A stretch of 64,000 nt of DNA from Microthyrium microscopicum (Eukaryota > Ascomycota > Dothideomycetes > Microthyriales > Microthyriaceae), in the NCBI GenBank assembly GCA_010405405.1, contig MU004235.1, positions 1,378,538 to 1,442,537 of the forward strand, in the 5' to 3' direction. Positions within the stretch are counted from its first letter, which is position 1; each line of letters starts with the position of its first letter. Under the pieces are notes generated by a model. That model did no database searches. It was given only the letters and a program-made list of their open reading frames with translations, and was not told the DNA's origin. Shown here piece after piece: positions 11,971 to 24,500 of the stretch. The position numbers and the translations under genes were made by a program.

Positions 11971-13079
11971 ATGGTAAATCCTCACTGCTGATAGTACCAA
12001 CGTAGCATCTGACAATATCACAGTACCGCGCAACAGATTTCGATCCATCGGATCCAATGTCCATGTACCAGGCCGCCATGCGCAATGGTCGAGGACGCAA
12101 CTTCGACGAATACTTCCGATGCTACCCCATTGCCATGCTGCCAGGTCCCGATCGTCCAGATGCGAACCACGGCGGCAAAGTCTTCCTACCACCCTCGGCC
12201 CTTGACAAACTCACGCGGCTACACATTACATACCCTATGCTCTTTGAGCTCAAAAACAACAAAGTGAAGACTCAAACACATGCGGGTGTCTTGGAGTTCA
12301 TCGCCGAAGAAGGAAAGATCTATCTTCCGTACTGGTTGATGCAAACCCTCGTCCTTGAACCAGGCGATCTCGTACAAGTTCAAAGCACCGACCTGCCACT
12401 GGGCACATTCATCAAGCTCCAACCTCAAGATGTTAGCTTCCTTGATATCTCCGATCCAAAGGCCGTCCTTGAAAACGCCTTCCGCAACTTCGCATGTCTC
12501 ACCACTGGCGATACCTTCACATTCTCATACAACGATACGACATATAGCATAGCTGTGCTCGAGACGAAACCGGAAAACCCGAAGAACGCGATATGTACAC
12601 TAGAGACCGATCTGAGCGTCGATTTCGCACCACCAATAGGCTACGAAGAGCCAAGTCGGAAAACTAGCGGGACCAGCACGCCCCGTAGCATGACCGGTGG
12701 TCTCGCAGGCAAAGGTGGTGTAGTACACGCGCAAGGCTCCATGGCTCAGGCCATCAACTACGCGTCAATCGCACCATCAGCTCCCGGCGCACCCGTTGCG
12801 TCAGTCCATTTCTCTGGCTCGGGTAATCGGTTAGCGCCGCGCAAAGGCAAGGCTGCTGCTTCGCGGTCAGAGACGCCTGTGGATACACCAAAGAGTGCGC
12901 CGCCGCGGGCAGTGAATGGCCCTCAGCCGTTGAGATTGGGACCGGGGAAATTGTTCTTTGGCTATGCGGTCACGCCGGTCAAGAAGAAGGAGGATGGAGA
13001 GGCGGAGAAAGAGAGCGTGCATTTCGCTGGCTCAGGGCAGACTTTGCGGAAAAAGAAGGGTGATGGGAAAGATAAATAG
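11971..13079 (+). CDS. UFD1: UFD1, Cdc48/p97 ubiquitin-recruiting cofactor
   Basis: Ufd1 pairs with Npl4 to recruit polyubiquitinated clients to the Cdc48/p97 segregase for ERAD and proteasomal turnover. The first exon is only the start codon (11971-11973). A 50-nt intron (GTAAAT donor, CTGAC branch, CAG acceptor) leads to exon 12024-13079, giving 352 residues starting MYRATDFDPSD. The conserved UFD1 double-psi-barrel domain spans about residues 27-210. Two Cdc48-binding SHP boxes of the F-x-G-x-G-x2-L type are visible: FSGSGNRL at about 264-271 and FAGSGQTL at about 335-342. A conserved LGPGKLFFGY element lies between them. If the tiny exon is wrong, translation would begin at 12057 and lose 12 residues. 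Confidence 0.95.
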
Positions 13080-13536
13080 ACTCCGCGTTATGAACGAGAC
13101 GTTTTGGTGGGTGGTGGGAATACCCCGTGGATTAGACCATTTTGTTATGAATTGAGTTATGAGCATAATTGTTGGGACAAGATGATAGCAATAATGCCCT
13201 TCCCCTCGCGATACGGAATTTTCCAGGACTTTCAACTGTTCAAAGTTCTTTTTACCAGGCTCGGCCTAACTTATATCGCCAACCAGGTTTGCAATAATGA
13301 ATACGAGGATACAATTAGCAGCATTCGGCCCCTTTATATAAATATCCGCACCCTGTAAGCAGATCTTATATCGGCCATCATACTTCCATGGTCAACATCA
13401 TTCTATGTAAAGATCGAGCGATCGCAATAACTCTACATATATGGGAACGATAACAAAGAACTGATCTCAGATCTCTGCGGCTATTCCAATATTCTCCTGA
13501 TTTTGGCGTTGCAATAGCGCAGTAATTGTATTCCTG
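13080..13536. other. Intergenic, UFD1 to secreted-protein gene
   Basis: About 0.45 kb, AT-rich, containing the presumed promoter of the next gene. No ORF or repeat stands out. Confidence 0.6.
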
Positions 13537-15014
13537 ATGCACGCCATTCTTAGCCCTATTAGCCTTTTTCTACTAACCTCCATCGTCCTTTCATCAATCC
13601 TCGCCGCACACACTCGTAAGTCCTTCTCCCTTTCCATCCGAATTTCCCGCAACTAACGCTGACTAGTAGAACCTCTATCACCACCGCCCAGATTTCAACC
13701 CCGTTCTCCCCAGCTTGGAGCCGCCGTAGATGGCCTAGTAGGCAGTCTAGGTTCCTTAGTTTCTGGGCTAGGTTCAGGCCTCGCTACAACGCTCGACTGC
13801 TCCCTAGGGGCACTCTTCGGCGGTTGTAAAAAAGATAAGCCTGGTATTTTAGGCGCAACTGTTAATGGATTGGTGGGTGGTCTTGGGGGTATTGTCAGCG
13901 GTGTTGGGAAGGGACTTGGAGGGACTTTGGACGGGGCTTTAAGTCCGTTGGTCGGGAAAGGCAAGAACGCAACAAGGAAAGATGAGGGAAAGGATAAGGG
14001 GAGGTTACATCCGAGGAATGCAAAGGCAGAGCCACAACTTGGTGATGTGCTTGGTGGACTTGTGGGTGGACTGGGTAGTATCGTTGGAGGCTTGGGTACT
14101 GGACTGGGAAATACGTTGAGTGGGACTTTGGGACCTCTTTTGGGCGGGAGTGGTTCTGCGCCGAAGGCTTCGTCGACTCCACGACCAGTACCGAGACCGG
14201 AAATTAGACCGGAGCATAGCAGTAGGCCTTCGCCTAGGCCTGAAGGTAGACCAGACCGTAGGCCAGAGCAGGATCAACGTCCCGATGGACGGCCACAGCA
14301 ATCCAGTTACAGGAACGAAAAGAAGGCCTCTGTAACCATCACGACTGCCAGAGATTCAGTTTACTGCCGCAAGAATCCAGATACCATCAGCACAGACACA
14401 GACGTCCTGCCGATATATCCCCTCTCGTCGAAAATACAAGTCCGATGCTGGAGTTCACCTTCGATTTCAGGAAATAGTGGACGTGTAGATGGAGAATCGA
14501 TATGGCTACAGACTGCTGAGGGCTGTTATATCAACAAGGCCGAAGTTAGACGAGGCGAGGTTCGTGGCGAGTCTCGTGGCGAGTCTCGTGGAGACGATGC
14601 ATTCCAATCTATACTGAACGAGTGCCCACCGAAGAAACGCTGGATTGGTATGCTTCAAAGCCAGTATTCCCGAGCAGACTGCTATGATTGTCCGAGCCTT
14701 GATTGTCCTTCGACGAATGTTCGTACTGGATATGTTGATGTTGTTTGTGGTGCAAAGGGAGAAGTTGTTAGGGGTGATGATGTAAGTTCTTCGCGAATTA
14801 TTCTTCGGCCGACTTGTATGGTCTCATCAGATATCCAGCCACAATGAGAGGATATTCAACTGACAAGTTCACAGAGATGGTATCGTAGCAGCCAGCGGTG
14901 CTTTTTTCCTGCTGCTGTGTTTAACCCAAATGGATGGCTCGGTGAGTTTTGGCGCACTATCTGCTTGGTGTACGATACTGATATCTTTCAGGGACGCCGG
15001 GTCAAAGTTGTTGA
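13537..15014 (+). CDS. Secreted Gly/Leu triple-repeat protein with Cys-rich SH3b-like C-terminus
   Basis: Four exons fit: 13537-13615, 13670-14781, 14875-14941 and 14992-15014, about 426 residues. The second exon could begin at 13667 (tandem TAG acceptor). The first exon encodes a signal peptide (MHAILSPISLFLLTSIVLSS). Three 31-residue repeats with the pattern GLVGxLGxxVxGxGxGLxxTL follow at about 48-78, 93-123 and 156-186. A Pro/Arg/Glu linker runs from 187 to 245. The C-terminal domain has about ten cysteines; its WLQTAEGCYIN stretch resembles bacterial-type SH3b folds, and the protein ends in Cys. Four RGE(V/S)-type 4-mers occur near 14551-14598. I do not recognise a named family. A secreted wall-associated or effector-like role is only inference. 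Confidence 0.75.
14551..14598 (+). repeat. 12-nt coding tandem repeat (RGES-type)
   Basis: Four in-frame 12-base units encode RGEV, RGES, RGES and RGDD inside the secreted repeat protein. The middle two units are identical (CGTGGCGAGTCT), which points to recent slippage. Confidence 0.85.
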
Positions 15015-15590
15015 ACGAGGTTCTAGCCATGGCTACCTGACTGCGCTTGAAAACACATAGTGAATATGGCTGTCTTCGGCGTGTCTGATATCGATCAGCC
15101 GCCGGCTCAATTTCTAGTGACTGGCAGACATTATAGTCGCAACTGGACAGCAAAGCAAAAGATCGGAGGCGAACGGCTGGTGATTTAGACACGAGATGAA
15201 ATGGATGAGTAGAAGAGAGGTGCGTAGTGGTGATGAGACGAGAACTATCAGATCCGCATCTCACGTTGAGAATACAACTTGATGTCATTATTCAGGATCT
15301 ACCATACGCAGTAACGCAGAGTGTGAAAGATACCTATCGGCAGCCGCAGCATCGTCATATTTTGTATTCCACGATGGAAAGCAATCTTGCTCACAACGTC
15401 ACTAGATCTATATGACTGCCTTTCCACATGTTGGCGGAAGGCTTCCTACAGGAACCATCCTTCTAGAAGGTTATCAGATTACAACTGGGAACGCAATCAA
15501 CCATTCCAAAGCAAACATGTAACTGTGCTATATTCCGCTGTATCACAGGTGTGGCCACTTCTTCCCCGTGATAAAACTCCAACTTTCCAC
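15015..15590. other. Intergenic between convergent genes
   Basis: About 0.6 kb between the ends of the secreted-protein gene and the small membrane-protein gene. Nothing recognisable. Confidence 0.55.
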
Positions 15591-16187
15591 TCATGCTAAC
15601 TCAGTCTCGTGCTGGTTGGCTATCAATTTTCGACGTAACCTCTCCTCCCTACAGGCAAAAGCCATGGTGACAATATGGAGGCCCCTTGATCAGTACTCAG
15701 CTTTCGCTCAATTCAAATGCGAACAGCTCGAAAAACTTACGAGAGGATAAGAAGAAGCCAAGAGAGTATGGCCGGCCCAGTTGTACCTATCAAGAACGAT
15801 CCAGTCAAGAAAGATGAAAACAACAGTGCCCCGAATAACACTATATCAGTAGTGATCAGACACCCAAGAAAAAGCCTGGATCGGAAGGCGATAACATCTT
15901 GGTGCCAGGTGTTTCTAAACTCCACTGCGTTGGGAATTGCGGCGAAGAATATCTAATTTGCAAGCAGTAAGTACTTTGGGTAAATGCTTAAAGGTTGTTG
16001 AGAGTTTACGAACCACAACCAAGAGCTCTCCATGAAATATTCTATAATTGCCTCGAGGACTCTGAAGCCAAGGATTGGCAAGAAGTGCTACACATATGAT
16101 GAAAGACAGGAAAAGTAAGACTAAATTGAAAAGTCTGATGCGTTGATACCACAGTAAGGCAGTGGGTCTTCTTTGAAAGGTACTCAT
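15591..16187 (-). CDS. Small predicted membrane protein, uncharacterised
   Basis: No single open frame covers this gene; I assembled it from splice sites. The exons on the minus strand are 16187-16010, 15924-15741 and 15648-15591, with donors GTAAAC and GTAAGT and CAG/TAG acceptors, giving 139 residues in phase. Three hydrophobic segments lie at about 19-38, 77-99 and 103-121. A short charged tail (SEERLRRKLIANQHETELA) follows, so it is probably an integral membrane protein. The first acceptor is uncertain: an alternative TAG at about 15944 would add IFFAAIPNA-like residues but needs another donor. No family is recognised. In-phase splicing joining hydrophobic exons to a hydrophilic end is the main support. 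Confidence 0.5.
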
Positions 16188-17422
16188 GATGATTGAAGCC
16201 GTGTTTTAACGAGTAAGTGGTGTGGAGAATGTAATAGAGACAATTGCATGATGTCCTTGTGAGAGCTGATATTTTCTGGATATAGAACGCACCTGAGCAT
16301 ATGCTTCTTGGTTGGAAGGCGCTGGCCTGCCTTTTATGTCTAGATTGAATAGATTCATATCGACGAGGTTCTCGCCGCATTCACTTTATCTACCCTGCAT
16401 TAAGTGATCTTTAGACAAATCCAACGCCAATCCAACCCAACAGGCATGTTTTAGCATAGTGTGCGCGAAGTCTTATAACTCAAGAACTGCGTTGGCCCAT
16501 ATTGTGGACTGCAATGAGCGAAATATATGTTCTTGAGGGTTTGAGGTCCTGCTTCGTAGATGAATCTTCTGCAGCTCATGTTCTAGTAGCAGCATGATGT
16601 ATATGAATCATCAGTGATCATTAAGGGGCAGATTACAATCCGTCCTATATGTACTATTCCTAGTGGACGAGCTATGTAAACCAGTGGTAGGTAAGGAATG
16701 TTGCTGTGGTGGCCAAGTGACCGAATCTATGCCCACATTGATTGATGGCATGATTTCGCAGTTCATAAAGCATATGTGAACGATGCCATTAAGAGAAATA
16801 TAGCATGAGGGCCATCGAAGCGGCCTAGTATTCCCCGCGCACAGAGGCCTTCTCGTTACTGTGCCGCCCAAAACTATTCTTATATAAATTGACCCATAGC
16901 CCTGGGAATTTACTCTAACTTCTCACTTCGGGGTACACATGCATGAGGGATTCACAAGTCAGTACTAACTTACCACAGCCTTTTCTAAAACTCTAATGTA
17001 TCTATGATATCGCGGCAATAAAAGTATACTTTGTGATAAGTGTAACAATACATCATATTGAATTTGCTTTGTGTCATCCGTTCGGCCTATAAGGCTGAGG
17101 CTGTTGTTATGCTACATTTGATTGGTGGGGCGCTGAATCTGATGGACGGAACAAGCTGGTCGTACCTTTTATCGACCTGCACAACTTTAGGAGGAAATAA
17201 GAAAGACGATTCCATGTCTTCCCTTCAAAGAGATTATCTAGCTCTATTTCAGACTGCCGTGAGCTTTGTAGGGACCCATTGCATCCGCTACAATCCATAG
17301 CACTCGACTAGGAACACATTTTATGGTGGCCGTTGAGTAAGATGGGAGATATAAGTTTATAAAGGCTGTTGGTTTTCTCCACTTAGATAGATTTCGTCAA
17401 CAAATGCTTCTGACTTCCCTGG
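16188..17422. other. Intergenic, upstream of the small membrane-protein gene
   Basis: About 1.2 kb, AT-rich. It holds the promoter of the minus-strand membrane-protein gene and the 3' region of the GH92 gene. Frames of 60-90 codons at 16611-16871 and 17058-17300 are not supported. Confidence 0.55.
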
Positions 17423-20218
17423 TTATAACTTGAGCTGAACATGTCCTGGACTAGGGGGAATATCTCCAATATCCCAGCCGGTCTGATTCACACCCAACAC
17501 AAATTCTAGTGTGGCATTCCCTTTCACAAGCTCATCGTGTGTGAGCCAGCTCTTCTTCCAGCCAACTCCGTTAACTTTTAAACTCTGCACGAAGATGCTG
17601 CCGTTTGCTACATCCAGTCCCTTAGCAGTGATATGAATCGTCTTCCCATCCCCAATATTCATCGTGATATCATCAAACCACGGTGCCAGGATAAGATACA
17701 CTGGCTGCGTAACGACCGGATACAACCCCAACATATTCCAAACCAACCAACTATCCACCGCACCAGCATCTGAGTTCCCAGGAAGGCCAGATGGACCAGT
17801 ATTGTAGTATAAATCTACAGTCTGCCTCGATCTCAACACAGACTTCCACTGCCTTCCAGGCAGATAATTATATAAAAACGGCGTCGCAAAACTCGGCTCG
17901 TTCCCTGGATTGAACAAGGTCGTCCCAATTCCATTAATCCCGCCCGATCCCACCGTGCCCGTCCTCAGTCCAGGCACAAACATGGTATCTAGCCGTGCCT
18001 CCGTAGCATTCGCACCGCCAATTAAGGAGATCAGCGTCCGCATATCAAACGGCACTGTCCACGAATACTCCCACGGCAAAGCCTCATACGCAATCGCATC
18101 CCATTCGCACCCACCACAAGTCCCAGGATCATACGTCCCATTCGGTGAATTCGCTTGTACACTCCCATTTGGCCAAGTAGGCGCCAGAAAACCACTATAG
18201 CCTAGACTGGTGACGTTCCGATTCCAGATACGTTGCCACCCCGCCGCGCGCTCCAAATATTTCTGCGCCACCCCCGGATGCCTATCCAGTCCAGCCGCCA
18301 ACTGCGCCACCGCAAAATCATTAAGACTATATTCGACTGTCCGACTTACACTCCTCGCATATGCTGGTGTGACAAAGCCATATTTAAGCCAATCGGGCAA
18401 TGCACCGCGTCCTTCTTTCGTGCTGCCGGTGAGATCTGTGGGGTCAAAGTTGTTGTATGGGACTACTTCTGCGTCGGTGAGTGCTGCTTGGTATGCAGCG
18501 GTCCAGTTGATACCAGGCAAATGCTTGACGTAGGCATCGGCGAGGACGTTGTCGGCGTTGGAACCACCTTGGACGCGGCCGTTGTAGTTTCCGGATCGAC
18601 CGTCGGGCATGAAGCGCTCGTGGCGCCAGACGGAGATGACGGTTTGGACGAGATCGGTGGCGATGGGGCGGTTGATTAGGAGTGTGAGGGAGAACCAGCA
18701 ACGAAATGTGTCCCAGATTGTGTAGATGTCGTCGACGTAGCCCTGGTAGGAGTGTCAGCTGGAGGAGCAGGTTGTATTGAGATGATTATAGGATCAAAAG
18801 GCATACGAATTGGGGTAACTTACACCGCCATCATCCCAGTACGGACTTTCGCCAGTTCTGTTCGAAGGCAGCAGGGCAGTATGATATAGCGCTGTATAAA
18901 ACATCGTCAAACGCGTCGTGTTCTTCTCTCCCTTGACCTGTATCTTGCTCAACACATCATCCTCCCAGACCTCTTTCGTCTTTGTGATCGTTTCATTCAG
19001 ATCCCAGCTCTTGATCTCGCCCAAAAACTCACACGCTCTATCCTCCGAAATCCACGAAACCCCAACCTTACTCTTAACCATCGACGCATTTCCTGGGAAC
19101 TCAAAGATCGCGCCTACGCGATCCGCAAATTGAGAACCTGCCACACCGCCCTGCACACTCGATCCATTCACATACGTCGGCGAAGCGCCCGTGAAGTTCG
19201 CCCAATATGGATCTGTACCCGTCAGCCCACTCCCAACACCCTATATGGCTCAACGTACCAGTATAAGGACCCCGAAACAACCTCCCCGTCGCCGACTGAT
19301 CAAAAACCGCACAAAAATAAACCGTATAATCAGGCCCTTGATTCCACCCGCCCCTCCACGTACCCCAGCCTCTATATCCCTCCTTCGTAAGCTCTACTCT
19401 GCCATTACTGTAAAATTGGCTTGCCAGATGATCATCTTGTGTCGGCAAATAATGGCTGACGTCCACCAACACATGCTTCTCTCCTTTATCAGGGAATGTA
19501 TACTCCACAATCCCAGTATGCATACACGCCGCCATCCTAATCACCACTCCACTAGCCAGCTTCGTACTATACCATCCTACACCCGCACTATCGTGTCCGA
19601 CACGAGGTTGCGCATATGTCATGTTATCAAGTAAATTGACGTTTTGCAGGGTTGTCAGTGGCATTTGAGATACAACGCCGTATTTTGGAGCGCCGCCTGT
19701 GCCGGATTCGTGGAGGAGGCTGATACTGGTGACATTGCCATCGGGGGTGTAGCCTGCGTTGGCGTCTGTTGACTATGGAGGTATCAACAGGGACCGGAAA
19801 TGGAAAGCGTATAAAAGCAAGGCGAAAGATCGAAAGAGAACAAACGTACAGAATTGAATTCGGTTGTGTCGATTCCGATTTTGACGGCTCCGAAGGGCAT
19901 TGACGCGCCGGGGAAGACGTTGCCGCCATTGTAGCTGGATGAGTTAGTTATGAACGGCGAAGAAATTATGCGAACGTAATGTTTCTATGGGATGGGAAAG
20001 AAAGTTTATGCTCCGACACTTCAAGCTTTTCGAGTTTTACTTTGGACGATGTAGCAAAAGCAATCCAGTGAAAGCAGAAGATGAAAATCATACCTAGTGC
20101 CTGGAACAGTTCCCTCAGTTCCAATGAACAAATCGACGTAGTCACTGTAGTTAGTAGTCGCTTTACTAACCACAATTGACGCAGCTAGGCTGACGAGAAT
20201 CATTAAACGAAGCATCAT
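17423..20218 (-). CDS. Secreted GH92 alpha-mannosidase-like glycosidase
   Basis: Five exons on the minus strand: 20218-20094, 19934-19850, 19772-19259, 19212-18824 and 18742-17423, about 810 residues, the usual size for fungal GH92. All junctions keep phase. The N-terminus is a signal peptide (about MMLRLMILVSLAASIVVSKA). GH92 hallmarks follow: YVDLFIGTEGT near residue 25, GGNVFPGASMPFGAVK, the DDIYTIWDTFR segment, WEYSWTVPFD, and the GNSDAGAVDSW block near the C-terminus. GH92 enzymes are Ca2+-dependent exo-alpha-mannosidases acting on N-glycan or wall mannan. Linkage specificity cannot be read from the sequence. Many N-x-S/T sites fit secretion. The introns are 159, 77, 46 and 80 nt. Confidence 0.93.
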
Positions 20219-21597
20219 ATCTCAAAGGCTTGACGAAACGTCAAAGTCCTGCCCAGCATGCGAGCTATCAATACTTCAATGATTTTCGGAATCATGGAAC
20301 GGCCATATTTGCTCTATATATGGCATGAAGCGGCTCATCGATGATCGTAGGCACGGTAATACCTGAGGTGTAATATACAAGGCCCTAGCTTCGTCGATTT
20401 ATATTGGATTGAATGATGAACCGGCTTCCGAACCCCGCAGGTCTAAGTCTAAATGCTTATTTCCTAGTGAGCGGTTTGAAAGATGACGGGAGGTACAGTC
20501 AATTCTATTGACTAAGGTCACGATACTTGGATGTTAGTGATCAGGTTCAGCTCTCTAGTTTTAGCTAAAGCTCCAATTCGTAGGATCTCTGAACCAAGCC
20601 CTTGATTGAATATCACATTTGATGGCTGGATTCGGTTCAATGCTGTCCGGAGAGTATTGTACTTTCAAATCGTGATTCTGGAGATGTCATGTTTTGGTGG
20701 CAGGAATCCATGGATTGAAGTCTGATAGCTTGTACATGGATAGGGGCAAGGGTAATAATTGATTGAGTGCAGGTACAATGGACCTTTGGAAGAGTTGAGG
20801 ACTACCTCTAGCTTTGAAACACAAAAAACAGAGTGATGACAGGTTTCACGATTCAACGTGGTGTGATATCAGTAGTACGGGTTGGCGCATTCGAGCAAGA
20901 CACAGCGTATAAAGGACAATCAACTGAAGCATGTTGTCAAGTAAACAGACTGCAGGTGAAATGAAAAGTATATTTTGTGGTAGATGACGATGCAAGGGAT
21001 TAAAGTAAGTTTGTTGAATCGGAAGAGTCGCGATAACTGGGCATGGTGTTGAGAATAGCAATATCCACCTCCAGGCATATTTAAAATGCGTCTTGCTTTC
21101 TTCCTGATGATTAGGCTGAAACAAGTTTCATTTTAGATAGGACCAGCATAAGTCAGGTGCAAGCCATTGGCGCTTTCTATCCTTGGAGAATTTCGGTGTT
21201 TTGATTGGATGAAAGGCTAGAGGCGGTTGCTAGTCTTTCCCCACCCGATTGTTTGTTTACTCTTTTTTGGGCTGCTCTTTCTCCAACACCAACAATCCCA
21301 GCTTCAAGGTTCTTACCACTCTAGAAAATCCTTGTCCCTGGCTCTCACCACTCAACTTCCCGCCAACCTCTCCAACACTCTCCCGCCTTCTTCATCTCCC
21401 AATATCCTCACCACAAGAGATACTCCCGTGTTCCTCTTGATCCTCATCGTCGCTTCCAACTCCCCTAATTCGGGGTCATACTACCACTCAAAGCCCATGT
21501 CTGAGGGTCCATTTTCTTGAATTGCGCCGCTCTCCATGGAACGAATTTCAAGTCCTTGACACCCTAATCCTCATTCCCAATTCCATCTCCGCTCAAT
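20219..21597. other. Divergent intergenic region, GH92 / IQGAP
   Basis: About 1.4 kb between divergently transcribed genes. The GH92 side has a TATATAG element. The IQGAP side (21230-21597) is strongly pyrimidine-rich and probably the IQGAP leader. Frames of 60-97 codons here are not credible genes. Confidence 0.6.
20314..20320 (-). promoter_or_regulatory. TATA-like element of the GH92 gene
   Basis: TATATAG on the minus strand, about 95 bases upstream of the GH92 start codon. Confidence 0.4.
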
Positions 21598-24500
21598 ATG
21601 ACTACTGCCTGGCGACCTCGATCTGTTGTCGGGCACCCAACACATGCTCCTAGTCCCCTACGACATGCATCTACTGCTTCCTCAAACTCTTCCACTTCCG
21701 GTCCTCCTAGTCGCTCGAGTACAATATCCTCTCATGCCTCAAGTACAAATTACTCATTGGTAGACCGGTCAAGAACTTCGGCAGACACTATTCATTCCAA
21801 GATTACTGAATTAGAGGAGCCTCGGACTCCTTCTCCCGGAGACTCGTATCAGTCTATGCGAAATGCCCTCAGACCTACAGTTCAACACGCGAGTACAACC
21901 TCTTCATTAGACAACGCGCGACCGCGAGCCTTACATTCACGATCACAAAGCGTTGAGACATCGACCATGAACACGTCATATCATCGATCCGACGATACAA
22001 CCTCTCCACCCAACAAGGGACGTCCAATGTCCATGGCATTAGGGCGCTCCGATTCAGTTCGACATGGCTCCGACGCGTCTAGTCGAGGGCAAGTCCATTT
22101 CGCTCCTCAGTTGGAGAGTCCAGAACTCAAGCAATTCCAGCGATCGTCTACAAGTCATTTGCGGGCACTGTCAAAGTTTGCCGAAGATAACGATGGAGAC
22201 GATTTTACCATCAAGTCCAAGGAACAGGAAGTCGTCGGTCTTCACGGTCGTCGCCGGTTGCAGCGCACTGATTCAAATCGTGCAAAGAAGACTCAGATCT
22301 GGGGCCAAAACATGTGGATGGATCAACAACGCCAGTATCTTGCTGCCTACGAATATCTTTGTCATATTGGTGAAGCAAAAGAATGGATAGAAGATGTGAT
22401 GCAGAAACCAATACCTCCCATTGTACAGCTTGAAGAGGCACTCAGAAACGGTATTATCTTGGCTGAAGTTGTCCAAGCGCTTTTCCCGGAACGCAAATTT
22501 CGCATATATCAAGGCCCAAAGCTTACTTTCCGGCATTCGGACAATATCGCAATATTCTTTCGACTACTGGAGGAGGTCGAATTGCCGGATCTATTCTGGT
22601 TCGAACTGGTCGACCTTTACGAGAAGAAAAATATTCCCAAAGTCATTTATTGCATACACGCCTTATCGTGGCTTCTCTGGCGCAAAGGAATGACAGACTT
22701 CCGCATTGGCAATCTCGTTGGTCAACTTCAATTTGAGGACCATGAGCTTGAGGCTACCCAAAAAGGCCTCGATAAAGTCGGGGCCATGCCCAACTTTTCT
22801 GGAATGGGCGCAAATTTTGGTGCTGAGCCTGAGCCAGAACCGGAACCTATAGAATCAGAAGACGAACGAGTAGATCGCGAACTTGCCGAAGTTGAGCCTA
22901 GTATAACAGACCTGCAAGCTCAAATGCGCGGCGCATTACTTCGCATGCAACTTGGAACTGTTATGCAGGATTTGTGGGAATCTGAGGCATGGATTGTTGA
23001 TCTGCAATCAAAAATCCGGGGTGACTTTGCTCGAGAAATTTCCAATTATCGACTGGATATGAAACGATTCGCAATCAACTTGCAAGCCGCAGCACGAGGA
23101 TATCTTGCTCGAACCAAGGCTGGGGATCAGCAATGGTTTTTAGAAAATCAGGCACATGAAGTTGTGGCTTTGCAAAGCTTGATACGAGGCTACAAGTCTC
23201 GCGCGAAGACTCAGCATATCCAACATCAAGCTCGCAAGCACGAAAATGGCGTCCGAGAATTGCAAGCTGCAATACGAGGAGCAATTGTTCGTCAACAAGT
23301 GGCCGAAGAGTTGCATGCTACTCATGAAGCAGAGGCTGGTGTATCAGAGTTTCAAGCAGCAATACGTGGTGCCTTGATGCGGAAAAAGGTCGCAGATCAA
23401 CTGGACGAAGTGTATCAGGAGGAACACCAGGTTCAAAAGCTACAGTCATTGGTTCGTGGTATGCTACAACGGAAAGCTCAGCAAGCAGATCGAACTCATC
23501 TACGGAAACACGAATCTTTCATCACAATGCTCCAAGCTGCGGCACGGGCATCAGCAACTCGCAAAGTTCAAGTTGTGGTTCAGGAGGAGCTTCACGCAGA
23601 AGAAACGAAATGGGAAGGGCTCCAAACTCATTCTCGCGGATATCTCCTACGTCAACGATTACAGCAAATCCGAGATGATCTTCGCAATCAATCGAATTCG
23701 ATACTTCTGGCACAAAGCTCAATTCGAGGATATCTGGCAAGACATCGGGCAGAAGAAAGTCGCAAATCACTCCGGCAAGCAGGACCATCAATAACATCGA
23801 TACAATCCGCTTCACGGGGATTCTTGCTTAGGCAAAAGACTTTTGACATCTTGTGCGAACTGAACGAGCATGAAGAAGGCATTGTTGCTCTCCAGGCACA
23901 CGCTCGTGCTTTACTGTGTCGGTCAGGTATTGGCAAACTGTTCACCGAGCTTGAAGATGTGGAAGACAGTATCATTGCCGCTCAAACCATGATTCGAGGG
24001 TATTTGGTTCGGATTCGTTTTGCTGAAAAGATGAGGCACTACAAGGAGAATATGGAGAAGGTCATCAAAGTGCAAAGCTTTATTCGAGGCAAGCAGCAAG
24101 GCGAGGCCTACAAGGTTTTGACCACCGGAAAAAACCCACCTGTTGGAACGGTCAAGAACTTCGTCCATCTTCTCAACGATAGCGACTTTGACTTTGACGA
24201 GGAAATAGAATTCGAGCGACTTCGAAAGACTATCGTTCAACGTGTCCGCGAGAATGAGCACGCAGAAGAGTATATCGGCCAGCTCGATATCAAGATTGCT
24301 CTTCTCGTCAAGAACAAAATCACCCTGGATGACGTTGTTCGGCATCAAAAACATTTCGGCGGACATGTTGGAAGTATACTTGGCAACAACGATATGCAAT
24401 CCAAGGACCCATTTGATCTCAAGGCGCTCAACAAAACTTCGCGGAAAAAGCTCGAGAACTATCAAGAACTCTTCTTTGCCTTGCAAACACAGCCGCAATA

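Noticed and set aside
14869-15288. 139-codon minus-strand frame
   Set aside because: Antisense to exons 3-4 of the secreted repeat protein; composition not protein-like.
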